The notes under the pieces were generated by a model. It was given only the letters and a program-made list of their open reading frames with translations, was not told where the DNA came from and made no database searches. From positions 1 through 43,168 of the IMG/VR virus record IMGVR_UViG_3300020420_000029: a stretch of DNA of 43,168 nucleotides; one strand, written 5' to 3'. This DNA comes from a virus. The position numbers were made by a program, and so were the translations under genes. Positions 18,124 to 25,688 of this stretch are shown here, one piece after another (position 1 is the stretch's first letter; each line of letters begins with the position of its first letter).

Positions 18124-18894
18124 TTAACCTTCCTTCCTGTGTTGGTTGATGTCGATGACCTCAGCAGCTTTCATGCGTCCACGTTGCAATCTCTCAACGA
18201 TGTCATCAGTCATTGTGATTTCTTTACGCTCAGCAGGGTATGCATCGATGAGCTTACCCAGCTCTCTGAATGCAGAGACCATTGCTCCAGCTTGTGCAGT
18301 TTGGTCAGCAAGCTCAGCAGCTTTCTGTAGACCTGTAATGATGTCAGCAAAGTTTAACTGGGATTTAGCTATAACTGGGGCTTTTATCTCTGCCACCCTT
18401 TGGGTAATCTTTGGGTGACTACCAAGCTTGCTTGCCTCTTCATTTATCTGCTTGTCGTTCATCCTGCTAGTATCGTAAGCAGCTCTGTAACAATCAGACA
18501 ATGACTGCTGCCCCTCAGCAACGAGCTGGGCAAACTGCTCTTGCTTTGGTGTCAGTTTGTAGCGTTTGCCGTCACCAGCTTTGGTCATCTCTGACCTGTC
18601 ACCGCCACCACCTGCAAGACTGTTCAACAAGTTTGGTGTCTGTTCAATAAGCTTTGCCTCATACTGATACGCTTCGTCCTCATCGCTAAACCGCTTCAGT
18701 ATATTTACAATGACCTCTTCCCCTGCATCGATAACCTCACGCACACGTCTAGCCTTTGGGCTAGCGTCAGTGTCTCTGATATCAAGTCGATGAGTGTGTG
18801 CATATCCTCTGGACGCTGTGCCTTTGCCAACGTAAAAGACCTGCAAGTCACGGGGGTCGGTCAATGTGTATACATAAAATTTTTGTACTGCCAT
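18124..18894 (-). CDS. terS: GIY-YIG endonuclease fused to terminase small subunit, 256 aa
   Basis: Residues 6-95 form a GIY-YIG nuclease: FYVYTL (GIY strand, Y7/Y9), VFYVGKG (YIG strand, Y21), R29 in GKGTASRGYAH at the place of the catalytic arginine, and E79 in QYEAKLIE for the metal ligand, ending NLLNSLAGGGG. A glycine-rich linker leads at residue 114 to LTPKQEQFAQLVAEGQ, then DCYRAAYDTSRM, INEEASKLGSHPKI and RVAEIK, the helix-turn-helix pattern of Terminase_2-type small subunits. terL is the next large gene. The two domains are in one uninterrupted frame. A normal TerS recognises the packaging site; here recognition and site-specific cutting may be joined. The fused nuclease could alternatively be a domesticated homing enzyme. 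Confidence 0.88.
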   Translation of the reverse strand: MAVQKFYVYTLTDPRDLQVFYVGKGTASRGYAHTHRLDIRDTDASPKARRVREVIDAGEEVIVNILKRFSDEDEAYQYEAKLIEQTPNLLNSLAGGGGDRSEMTKAGDGKRYKLTPKQEQFAQLVAEGQQSLSDCYRAAYDTSRMNDKQINEEASKLGSHPKITQRVAEIKAPVIAKSQLNFADIITGLQKAAELADQTAQAGAMVSAFRELGKLIDAYPAERKEITMTDDIVERLQRGRMKAAEVIDINQHRKEG

Positions 18895-18903
18895 GCGACT
18901 AGA

Positions 18904-19380
18904 CTAATCTATTTGTTTCATTTTGTCTATTAGATATAAACAAAGTAGCGCAGCTTCGGCAATCCCATCATTTGCTTTGACGTTCCAAATATCTTTTCTG
19001 CCAAACTTTAACTTAGCCATATCCAGACTGGCTTGCTTTTCTGCTGTCAGTCCCATTGCCTTTTTCCATGTCGCTGGCGTTACATACTCAATGCGTTCAG
19101 CTACCTGTTGTATGACAGCCTCAACAGCTCCGTAGCTCCGTCCAAACTGAAAGCTACTACTGACACCCTGCCTTGGCATTGCATGGACCTGTTCAATAAT
19201 AGCTATGTCAATCTTTACCTCTTCCAGCTCTTGCAATATAGCAACCGTATCAATCATTTTCTTTTTACGGACGTGTAACACAGGCATTCTAAACGCTTTA
19301 ACTATCTTACCCAATTGACCATAAGCTTTTACAACTGCAATTCCACCAGCTTGTCCCGGGTCTACGCCAATCACAAACAT
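18904..19380 (-). CDS. RuvC-like Holliday junction resolvase, 158 aa
   Basis: RNase H-fold resolvase: FVIGVDPGQAGGIAVV with D7, then IAIIEQVHAM with E63, and a C-terminal NDGIAEAALLCLYL with D138 and E142. These are the four acidic metal ligands of the RuvC family. VTPATWKKAMGL is also family-typical. It cuts branched replication and recombination intermediates so that the concatemer can be packaged. It is the first substantial gene after the repeat and leader region at 19381-19551 and precedes the packaging genes. Confidence 0.92.
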   Translation of the reverse strand: MFVIGVDPGQAGGIAVVKAYGQLGKIVKAFRMPVLHVRKKKMIDTVAILQELEEVKIDIAIIEQVHAMPRQGVSSSFQFGRSYGAVEAVIQQVAERIEYVTPATWKKAMGLTAEKQASLDMAKLKFGRKDIWNVKANDGIAEAALLCLYLIDKMKQID

Positions 19381-19457
19381 GACCAGCCCCAGAGGGGACT
19401 ACGTCCCTCATCGCTAGTCCCCTTTAGGGGGAACAAGTTCATCAAGTTTCTAACCAT
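19371..19457 (-). CDS. Possible leader peptide, 28 aa
   Basis: Small frame MVRNLMNLFPLKGTSDEGRS ending PLWGWSCL. AAGGAAACACA precedes the ATG, an acceptable ribosome binding site. It overlaps the RuvC start by ten bases and covers the mutually exclusive hairpins described separately. Length alone would not support it; the ribosome binding site, overlap and RNA structure together make a leader peptide plausible. Confidence 0.4.
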   Translation of the reverse strand: MVRNLMNLFPLKGTSDEGRSPLWGWSCL

Positions 19458-19551
19458 TGTGTTTCCTTACCTTTCTCTACTTGATAACAACTTGAGCATC
19501 AACTTGAGCGCTCAAGTTTACTATCGTTGCTACATATGACTTTCACGTTGC
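19381..19551. other. Non-coding gap between replication and late genes
   Basis: About 170 bases with no substantial gene. It holds most of the iteron-like array, the possible 28-residue leader frame and the attenuator-like hairpins. I see no convincing sigma70 promoter here; any late promoter may need an activator that binds the repeats. Confidence 0.7.
19387..19431 (-). promoter_or_regulatory. Attenuator-like RNA structure before the resolvase gene
   Basis: Read on the minus strand, four complementary blocks follow each other: CCCCC (19431-19427), GGGGACTA (19422-19415), TAGTCCCC (19401-19394), GGGG (19390-19387). Blocks 1:2, 2:3 and 3:4 can each pair but exclude one another. Block 4 lies about six bases before the resolvase ATG and is the only G-rich sequence there, so the 3:4 stem would hide the ribosome binding site while 2:3 would free it. 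Confidence 0.5.
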
Positions 19552-19581
19552 TCAAGTTACAAACTTGCTCTCAACTTGAGC
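19489..19581. repeat. Iteron-like array, five copies of AACTTGAGC
   Basis: The 9-mer AACTTGAGC occurs at 19489-19497, 19501-19509 and 19573-19581, and inverted (GCTCAAGTT) at 19510-19518 and 19550-19558. The copies at 19501 and 19510 form an 18-bp perfect palindrome. A degenerate AACTTGCTC lies at 19562. The array covers the 3' end of the primase-helicase gene and the non-coding gap before the resolvase. Clustered 9-bp repeats next to a replication gene suggest an origin or a regulator binding site. Confidence 0.7.
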
Positions 19582-21702
19582 AATGATAAAAGTCCACCTG
19601 CCGTTAGTCTTCTTGTTATTGTCCAAGACTAACTGCACTGTACCCCCGGACCAATGCACAGGCTCTTCATACATCATGTGCAATTTCTCAGCGTCCCGGG
19701 TAAACATCCTGTCACCAGTCACCGTCCAGATATCTACGTCCTTCATCTTGTCATGTATCTCAGACAGCTTAGTAAACGAACCGTAGCCCAGCTTATCGCC
19801 AAGCCGCTCTGCCAGCTCAGATGCAAACAGCTTATCGATTGCACCGTCCAACAAAACATTGGCAGCAGTTTGCTCATCGGTCAGCTCACATACTCCGATA
19901 GCACTACCTTCGCCCTCTTCCATTTCCTGACCCACCAATTGATACATGACTGGTGGTAATGGCTCACCCTCTCTGATTTTGCCTGTGTCCAATACAACGT
20001 ATCGTGATAAACCAAGCTCAAGTTTCTTTTGCTTCCATGCTTTGCGTTGTTCAGAATTGCGTGGCATCCAATGGCTAAGAGTGTAACCACAATCAAGAGC
20101 AGAATAAATTGCACCAGAACCACGCCAAGCACTAGCGTCACCCCTGTACCAATCATCGTCCTTGTTCCTGTCTTTCGGTGTGTGGTGTGCATGGATAACA
20201 GCAGCTCCAGTCATAGACGATATTAAAATAAATGCTTTGGTCAACATACCTGCACTGACTGCGCTGTTCTCATCGACAGCTTCAGACAATGTTATGTAAG
20301 GGTCTAGGATAATAATCGCTGCGTCAACACGCCGGGCTTGGGCAACAATAGAGGCTATACTTTTCTGGTCCAGCTCAGGTGTACCTATCTCATTCAGAGC
20401 TATCAGCCTTGCCGTTCCTTTGTCCTTGCCACGCACTACAATGTCTGCACTCTTCTTGTCATCGTGTTGCAGCATGACTGCTTTTAATCGCCGTTTGATA
20501 TCGTCAGCACGTTCTTCGTTGGCAATCCACAAAGTCGGATGAGCCGTGTCTATTGGCGGTAGACCCATCCGCTTCGTGTTACCAACGGAGAGCGAGACAG
20601 CCAGAGCAGCTAGCCATCTCGTCTTCCCTACATTCGATGTACCGCCTAAAGACACTGTCGAACATCGGGGAACCATGCCGGGTATCACCCAGTCAATCGG
20701 TTGTAACCTTTCTTGACGTAAGCCCTGAGCATTCATTACCTGATACTCATCATCTACAAGAGCTTCAGCAACGTGGGCTTCAATGTCGTCTATCGTAGTT
20801 TCACGTTGCACTCCTATCGGGCGTTGGGGTGCGTCCTTAAAAAATGCCTCGCCATCGCCTGTAATTTTATCAACTGCAATCTGTGGTACTTGCAGCTCTA
20901 CTTTTCTGTTTGCACTTTCGACAAGGTCATCAATCTTGTTAAACCTGTCGAGCCAATCATCATGCCGCCTGTGTCCTGTCTTTCTTGCCAGTGATGTCAG
21001 CATAATGTTCTTCAGTATTGCAACCTGCTCTGCCTTGCTAAAACTGGACCCATCATCATTACGTCTAGTCGGTAGCCGATAAGACAGTGTACGCAGCGCT
21101 GGGTACAGGTCAGTGGCTGATGCTATGCGACTGATAAGGTCATCGTCTGTAGCCTCGTTAAAACTCGATGTAGGCAATGCACCATTTGTGTAAGGTTTAT
21201 TGTTGTTCAGCACACTGATGGGAAACTCAAGCACCTTGTTATGCTTGTGGACCTCGTAACCTTTTGTCGGTGGAAAGCATATGTAACCAGAGCCATTGGC
21301 TTTGATATCCACACCGTCACGCAATGTAGCCGGGAAACGATAACCATTACCGGGATGCTTAAATATAAAATGCAAACCGCCAGACCGTGTCTTGTGGACT
21401 AACGTGCCATGCAGCCAGTCTTGTTGTTTAACCCAGTCAAGCAGCTCAGGGTTCTTGTATGTGTCTACGTCAACACACAACAACCCGGACATCTCGCCCA
21501 TGGGTACAGCAATCTCTTTTGCCAGCTTATGGCTAAATAATTTTTTAATCTCTCTTTTGTTTTGTGTGGCTACTTTGTAACCACCTTCCCCACGTCCTAC
21601 GCCCAGCTCAGCATTTGACCAGCAAGGTTTTTTATTGTTCGTGGGAAATACGGGATACTGTCTTGCGACTAGCTCCGCATCTAGTACGATGTCTTTGCTC
21701 AT
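19552..21702 (-). CDS. Primase-polymerase / replicative helicase fusion, 716 aa
   Basis: The N-terminal prim-pol (archaeo-eukaryotic primase) domain has VDVDTY with D78 and D80, SGGLHF with H111, and GVDIKANG with D132, the family's catalytic triad pattern. The C-terminal RecA-like helicase (RepA/AAA_25 type) has Walker A GGTSNVGKT at about 354-362, Walker B IIILDPY, and HAHHTPKD further on. The start at 21702 is chosen over ATG 21741 because ACAACGGAGAAAAATCT precedes it, the leader shared by early genes. The start lies 71 bases inside the upstream gene. It makes primers and unwinds the fork for the polymerase encoded at 26485. Confidence 0.92.
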   Translation of the reverse strand: MSKDIVLDAELVARQYPVFPTNNKKPCWSNAELGVGRGEGGYKVATQNKREIKKLFSHKLAKEIAVPMGEMSGLLCVDVDTYKNPELLDWVKQQDWLHGTLVHKTRSGGLHFIFKHPGNGYRFPATLRDGVDIKANGSGYICFPPTKGYEVHKHNKVLEFPISVLNNNKPYTNGALPTSSFNEATDDDLISRIASATDLYPALRTLSYRLPTRRNDDGSSFSKAEQVAILKNIMLTSLARKTGHRRHDDWLDRFNKIDDLVESANRKVELQVPQIAVDKITGDGEAFFKDAPQRPIGVQRETTIDDIEAHVAEALVDDEYQVMNAQGLRQERLQPIDWVIPGMVPRCSTVSLGGTSNVGKTRWLAALAVSLSVGNTKRMGLPPIDTAHPTLWIANEERADDIKRRLKAVMLQHDDKKSADIVVRGKDKGTARLIALNEIGTPELDQKSIASIVAQARRVDAAIIILDPYITLSEAVDENSAVSAGMLTKAFILISSMTGAAVIHAHHTPKDRNKDDDWYRGDASAWRGSGAIYSALDCGYTLSHWMPRNSEQRKAWKQKKLELGLSRYVVLDTGKIREGEPLPPVMYQLVGQEMEEGEGSAIGVCELTDEQTAANVLLDGAIDKLFASELAERLGDKLGYGSFTKLSEIHDKMKDVDIWTVTGDRMFTRDAEKLHMMYEEPVHWSGGTVQLVLDNNKKTNGRWTFIIAQVESKFVT

Positions 21703-21904
21703 AGATTTTTCTCCGTTGTTTGTACCGCTCGTAATATTCACGGTTGTTCATCTGCAACAGAGGTATCTTGATTTCCCATACAGCATCAACATCCAGACCA
21801 CTGCCGTCACCCTTATAACATTGCTGCTGCTCAGGTGGTAACTTGGCAATCATGGATAGCCGCTGTTCTTTTTTGTCAGGCAAAAATAGTTTCAGAAAAT
21901 TCAT
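21632..21904 (-). CDS. Hypothetical early leftward protein, 90 aa
   Basis: MNFLKLFLPDKKEQRLSMIA then LPPEQQQCYKGDGSGLDVDAVWEI and a basic C-terminus (YERYKQRRKIYEQRHRTRC). The start at 21904 is fixed by AACGGAGAGGAG upstream. It is the first gene of the leftward early transcript, and its 3' end overlaps the primase-helicase start by 71 bases, which is unusually long. Function unknown. Confidence 0.65.
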   Translation of the reverse strand: MNFLKLFLPDKKEQRLSMIAKLPPEQQQCYKGDGSGLDVDAVWEIKIPLLQMNNREYYERYKQRRKIYEQRHRTRCGASRKTVSRISHEQ

Positions 21905-21934
21905 CGTAGCTCCTCTCCGTTGCATTTGTACGAG

Positions 21935-21969
21935 ACTATAGGAAAAAATAATTAAGTCAAACACTGATT
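21935..21969 (-). promoter_or_regulatory. Leftward early promoter with operator half-match
   Basis: Minus strand reads ATCAGTGTTTGACT, then TAATTATTTTTTCC, then TATAGT. The first part matches the operator of the rightward promoters in 11 of 15 positions, with -35 TTGACT (21960-21955) and -10 TATAGT (21940-21935). The spacer of 14 is short, so the -10 assignment is tentative. It faces the rightward promoter eight bases or so away, forming a divergent control region. Confidence 0.55.
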
Positions 21970-21976
21970 AAATTAC

Positions 21977-22013
21977 TATCAGTGCTTGATAATTATGAAA
22001 TAATGCTTATATT
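21977..22013 (+). promoter_or_regulatory. Early promoter 1 with palindromic operator
   Basis: TATCAGTGCTTGATA (21977-21991) is a perfect TATCA-N5-TGATA palindrome, and its last six bases are the -35 box TTGATA. After a 16-base spacer, -10 TATATT is at 22008-22013, followed by AATAGTGTAA. The same arrangement with identical spacing occurs at 28275 and 30060. Confidence 0.8.
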
Positions 22014-22046
22014 AATAGTGTAAGCAATTAATCAACGGAGAAAATA

Positions 22047-22358
22047 ATGATTTATGAAGTTCTACAAAACGTGAAGCCAGAGACAAAAGGCACTAGCGAT
22101 TACTTTGCGGCTACCTTTGACGGTTGCCTCGACAAAGACTTTTTCTTTTTTAACTACGGTGTTGTTTGTGAGATTGAAGCTGACAGCATCGATGATGTTT
22201 TTCGGATTGGCAACATTGGTCCAGAAGAAAACATCAAGCGCATTGCAGACCGTATGCACAGCATTTCTGTTGGTGACGTTATCCGGGTCAAGGGTGACTT
22301 AGCCAGCAGCGTTGTGGTCGCAAGCTTTGGGTTTAACAAAATTGGAGAGGTGGCGTAA
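22047..22358 (+). CDS. Small early protein with SVGD motif, 103 aa
   Basis: First gene of the rightward operon, preceded by AACGGAGAAAATA. Sequence elements: FAATFDGCLDKDFFFFNYG, VFRIGNIGPEENIKRIADR, and MHSISVGDVIRVKG followed by ASFGFNKIGEVA. The S-x-S-V-G-D-V ... S-x-G-F pattern resembles small YodL-like or antirestriction-associated phage domains, but I cannot assign a family with certainty. As the first early product it is a candidate host-takeover or defence-related protein. Confidence 0.75.
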   Translation: MIYEVLQNVKPETKGTSDYFAATFDGCLDKDFFFFNYGVVCEIEADSIDDVFRIGNIGPEENIKRIADRMHSISVGDVIRVKGDLASSVVVASFGFNKIGEVA

Positions 22359-22398
22359 GCCACCCCTCTTTTCCTATTAACTACCAACGGAGAAAAAT

Positions 22399-23241
22399 AT
22401 GACCGATTTAATTGTATCATCAGTACGCCCCTTCAAGGTTCGTCCTGTTAATCATGGGTCCACCAAGCGTGATAAGAACCGCTACTGTGGTCCTGCTGTC
22501 CTGTCTATCATGTCAGGCATTACTACTGGTCAGGCTTCACGTCTGATACGTCACCTTCATCCATATGTTCATGCTGTCCGGGGTACAAGCTCTGGTCAGA
22601 TATCTAGAGCATTCGATGCCTTGGATATTGGTATGTATAAAATTGCCTACCGCAATGCTGAAGGTCGTAACCCTACGCTTGCTGGTTGGCTGAAGCAGAC
22701 TGTCGAGGAACGTACACCGGGCAGGGTGTTTCTCATTGTAGCTGGTAACCATTGGCAGATTGTCACTGGCAGACGTTACGTCTGTGGCATTGTCAAAGAG
22801 CTGGTCAGCATCAAAGACAAACGGGTCAAGCGCCGTGCCAGAGTGACTGAAGTGTACGAGCTGGAACCAAGGCAGCCTGATGGTAAGGTGCGTGTGCCAT
22901 CTCATTTGATACAGCCGCCTCAGTCACGCAACAGCCACCATGCTTATAACCGGGTCAAAAACAAAAAAGCCAAGTACGTTAACCTTGGTTTGGACTATGA
23001 CCTTGACCGCACTGGTTATGGCAACGAGACACAGAAGTGGGTGTACTGTGATGACGATTGGGAAAGTTTTATTCATCATTGCCACAGCACTAAAGACCAC
23101 CCAGCGCATGATGATGCCTACGAGCTGTCTGATGGTCGTTGTTGTTACGACTGGTCAGAGGTGGATGATGTCATGGAGAGCATGATTAAGTTCGCCAGCA
23201 AGTGGTACGCCCACAAAACTGAATGGGAGCAAAACCAGTAA
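22399..23241 (+). CDS. Early papain-like cysteine peptidase-like protein, 280 aa
   Basis: The N-terminal half has DKNRYCGPAVLSIMSG (C30) and FLIVAGNHWQIVTG (H118), the Cys...His order and context of papain-fold / C39-like peptidases and related amidases. The C-terminal half (about 165-280) is acidic with several Cys, His and Trp and has no motif I know. CCAACGGAGAAAAAT precedes the ATG. It is followed by a strong hairpin terminator. Position second in the early operon suggests action on host proteins; processing of a phage protein is the alternative. Confidence 0.65.
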   Translation: MTDLIVSSVRPFKVRPVNHGSTKRDKNRYCGPAVLSIMSGITTGQASRLIRHLHPYVHAVRGTSSGQISRAFDALDIGMYKIAYRNAEGRNPTLAGWLKQTVEERTPGRVFLIVAGNHWQIVTGRRYVCGIVKELVSIKDKRVKRRARVTEVYELEPRQPDGKVRVPSHLIQPPQSRNSHHAYNRVKNKKAKYVNLGLDYDLDRTGYGNETQKWVYCDDDWESFIHHCHSTKDHPAHDDAYELSDGRCCYDWSEVDDVMESMIKFASKWYAHKTEWEQNQ

Positions 23242-23246
23242 GAACC

Positions 23247-23276
23247 GGGGGGCAGCAGCCCCCCAAATCTTTTTGC
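23247..23276 (+). terminator. Rho-independent-like terminator
   Basis: Stem GGGGGGC (23247-23253), loop AGCA, GCCCCCC (23258-23264), then AAATCTTTTT. It lies a few bases after the stop at 23241 and separates the first two early genes from the recombination/replication set. Confidence 0.8.
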
Positions 23277-23330
23277 TTGCATCAGACACTGAAATAAATA
23301 TACTGACGATAACAACGGAGAATTGAATAC

Positions 23331-24668
23331 ATGAAAAACTTATTACCACATCAAATCGCAGATGCCGATTTCCTAGCATCTAAATCTTTCGCAGGTAACT
23401 TTAGTGGCATGGGGTCTGGTAAGACCTTGTCTGCAATTGCTGCTATGCAGAAGGTACACCCCTTGGTCAACACGCAGACCGGGGTAACATCAATCAACAT
23501 TATTATAGCGCCGCCGATAGCATTAGCTATGTGGGCTGCTGAATTACAAGAGGCAGGTTTTATATCTTGCATTTTGCGTACAGCAAAAAAGAAACCAGAG
23601 CCAGCCGCTAGCGTGTTGCTTATGTCTTATGACATTGCAACTAAACGTGCTGCTGAGTTTGATAACGTCAACGTCTTGATATGTGATGAGAGCCATGCGC
23701 TTAAATCTGTAAAGGCAAAGCGCACCAAAGCTATTTTAGGTAAAGGTGGTTTATGTGAGAGAGCTGCACATAGCTGGATGCTGACAGGTACACCAGTCAC
23801 AAGATGGAACGATGACCTGTTCCCTTTCCTATGTCGTGCTGGGTTCGATACTCTCAAGGATGACATTGGTGGTATGAGCATGGAAAAATTTCAGCTTAAA
23901 TATTGTATCACTCAAAAGCGTACTTTCCCGGGAGCTAGGTTCCCTACCAAGATGGTAGTCGGGTCACGCAATACTGACCAGCTCAACGAAATGATATTCG
24001 ATGGTATGGCTGTCAGACATGAGCTGGCTGACGTGTGGAAAAATATGCCGCCACTGACGCACAACAGATTACATATTGAATTGAGTAAATCGTCTGAGCT
24101 GAAAGAGGTGTTAGACTTTTTAGACAATACAGCAATGCGTGATATTGAAGAGGCAATGCGTAAACAGGATGAGAGCATTAGCTCTGCTAGACGTATCATT
24201 GGTCTTGCCAAAGTCGATGCCGCTGCTGATGAAATCATCGAAAGAGTAAATGCCGGGAACCATCCGATATTGGTAGGTGCATGGCACAGGCAAGTTATCG
24301 ATGGTCTTGTCGAGGCTATCTCTGACGCAGGTATATCTGTTTCGTCATTGGATGGTCGTACCAGCGCTAAATGGAAAGACGTACTGACCCAAGAGTTTAA
24401 CGACAAACAGCTCAAGGTTTTAGTAGGTCAGATATCTGCCATGGGTGTAAGCCTCAACCTACAGCGTGGCAGCTCACATATAATTGTTGTTGAGGAAGAT
24501 TGGTCACCATCAATCATGGACCAGTTTTATGCAAGGCTGCATCGTATGGGTCAGCAGCATGGGGTCCATGTCGATACGTTTATAGCTGAAACAAAGTTAG
24601 ACCGGGCTGTCGAAAGAATTAATAAAGCCAAGCGTCAACACCATGGCAAACTATTGGAGACAGACTAA
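23331..24668 (+). CDS. SNF2-type DEAD/DEAH-box helicase, 445 aa
   Basis: Superfamily 2 motifs in order: LLPHQIADADFL (Q-like), GMGSGKT at residues 26-32 (Walker A), LICDESHALKS near 118 (motif II, DESH), MLTGTPVTR (motif III), and a C-terminal LVGQISAMGVSLNLQ and DQFYARLHRMGQQ (motifs V and VI, with the R-x-x-R-x-G-Q signature of SNF2). It translocates on duplex DNA, probably helping recombination or replication fork restart. Its stop overlaps the nuclease start (TAATG), so the two are likely partners. Confidence 0.92.
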   Translation: MKNLLPHQIADADFLASKSFAGNFSGMGSGKTLSAIAAMQKVHPLVNTQTGVTSINIIIAPPIALAMWAAELQEAGFISCILRTAKKKPEPAASVLLMSYDIATKRAAEFDNVNVLICDESHALKSVKAKRTKAILGKGGLCERAAHSWMLTGTPVTRWNDDLFPFLCRAGFDTLKDDIGGMSMEKFQLKYCITQKRTFPGARFPTKMVVGSRNTDQLNEMIFDGMAVRHELADVWKNMPPLTHNRLHIELSKSSELKEVLDFLDNTAMRDIEEAMRKQDESISSARRIIGLAKVDAAADEIIERVNAGNHPILVGAWHRQVIDGLVEAISDAGISVSSLDGRTSAKWKDVLTQEFNDKQLKVLVGQISAMGVSLNLQRGSSHIIVVEEDWSPSIMDQFYARLHRMGQQHGVHVDTFIAETKLDRAVERINKAKRQHHGKLLETD

Positions 24669-25669
24669 TGATAACTAATAAAGATTTTATAAAAGAGCAG
24701 GTAGACTTTGGACGTACTGCAATTGAGAACAGACACGTCTGGGATGTAGACCGTTCTAAATACATGAATGCGTCTGAGGCTGATAGCTGCATCAGACGGC
24801 AGTGGTATGACAAACGTGATACACCAAAAGATGCTATCGATTGGGGTTACGCAAGACGTGGTTCTCATGGCGAAAAATATATAGTCGAGAGCTTGAGGGC
24901 ATCTAACCTGCCGTTAGAGTTTGCGGGCGAAGACCAGAAATCATTTGCAGACAGAGAGACCATGATATCAGCTACGCCTGATGGCGTGGCGCTGCTGGAT
25001 GATGAGCGTTACCAGTTTGAGTTTAAGACTATTGACCCCCGGACTAACCGGGACAAGCTGCCAAGGTCTAACCATGTAACGCAGCTACGTCTTGGTATGG
25101 CGCTGTTAAATAAATTGTATTACCGCAAGAAGCCAATCAAAGCAGGTGTATTGGTTTATATGGATGCTAGCAACTACAACGATATTACGCAGCATATTAT
25201 TACACCTGAGCCAAAAATTCTTGAGCGATATGCACAACGGGCTAAGAGCATACTGAAGATACGTTCTGCTGATACGCTGGACCGTGAAGGTAAAGCGACA
25301 GGTGAATGTAAGCTGTGTCCGTTTAAGCAGGTATGCGGAGTAGACTTTGCACCCCGTCCAACACAACAGTCCCGGGGCAACAGAGGCTCTGCGTTAGATA
25401 CCTTTGTACAAAATTATCAGACTGCGAAAGATGCTGAGGATTTAGCTAAGCAGCAAAAGTCAGCAGCAGGTGAAGCTATTAAACAAGAGCTTATTAACCG
25501 CAGCACAACCAGTTTAATTGTCGGACCTTATCAGATTGAGGTGAAGACAGTTAAAGGTCGGCGTTCTTTAAATAAGAAGCTGGTCCAACAGGCAGGTATT
25601 GACCTGTCACCGTTTGAAACTGAAGGCGCACCTAGTGAACGTCTTGAGGTCAAGCGAATAGCAACGTAG
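24668..25669 (+). CDS. Cas4/RecB-like PD-(D/E)XK exonuclease with iron-sulfur cysteines, 333 aa
   Basis: Nuclease motifs: GEKYIVES (E69), SATPDGVAL (D105), and FEFKT (E118-x-K120), the PD-(D/E)XK core, followed by a Q in HVTQLRLGMA (motif IV). Four cysteines C41, C214, C217 and C223 have the spacing of the Cas4/AddB iron-staple. It probably resects DNA ends for recombination, alongside the SNF2 helicase with which it is translationally coupled. The C-terminus has a coiled region and a small basic domain. A role as the phage's 5' or 3' exonuclease cannot be separated from sequence alone. Confidence 0.9.
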   Translation: MITNKDFIKEQVDFGRTAIENRHVWDVDRSKYMNASEADSCIRRQWYDKRDTPKDAIDWGYARRGSHGEKYIVESLRASNLPLEFAGEDQKSFADRETMISATPDGVALLDDERYQFEFKTIDPRTNRDKLPRSNHVTQLRLGMALLNKLYYRKKPIKAGVLVYMDASNYNDITQHIITPEPKILERYAQRAKSILKIRSADTLDREGKATGECKLCPFKQVCGVDFAPRPTQQSRGNRGSALDTFVQNYQTAKDAEDLAKQQKSAAGEAIKQELINRSTTSLIVGPYQIEVKTVKGRRSLNKKLVQQAGIDLSPFETEGAPSERLEVKRIAT

Positions 25670-25688
25670 CAATGTAAAGGAGTAAATT

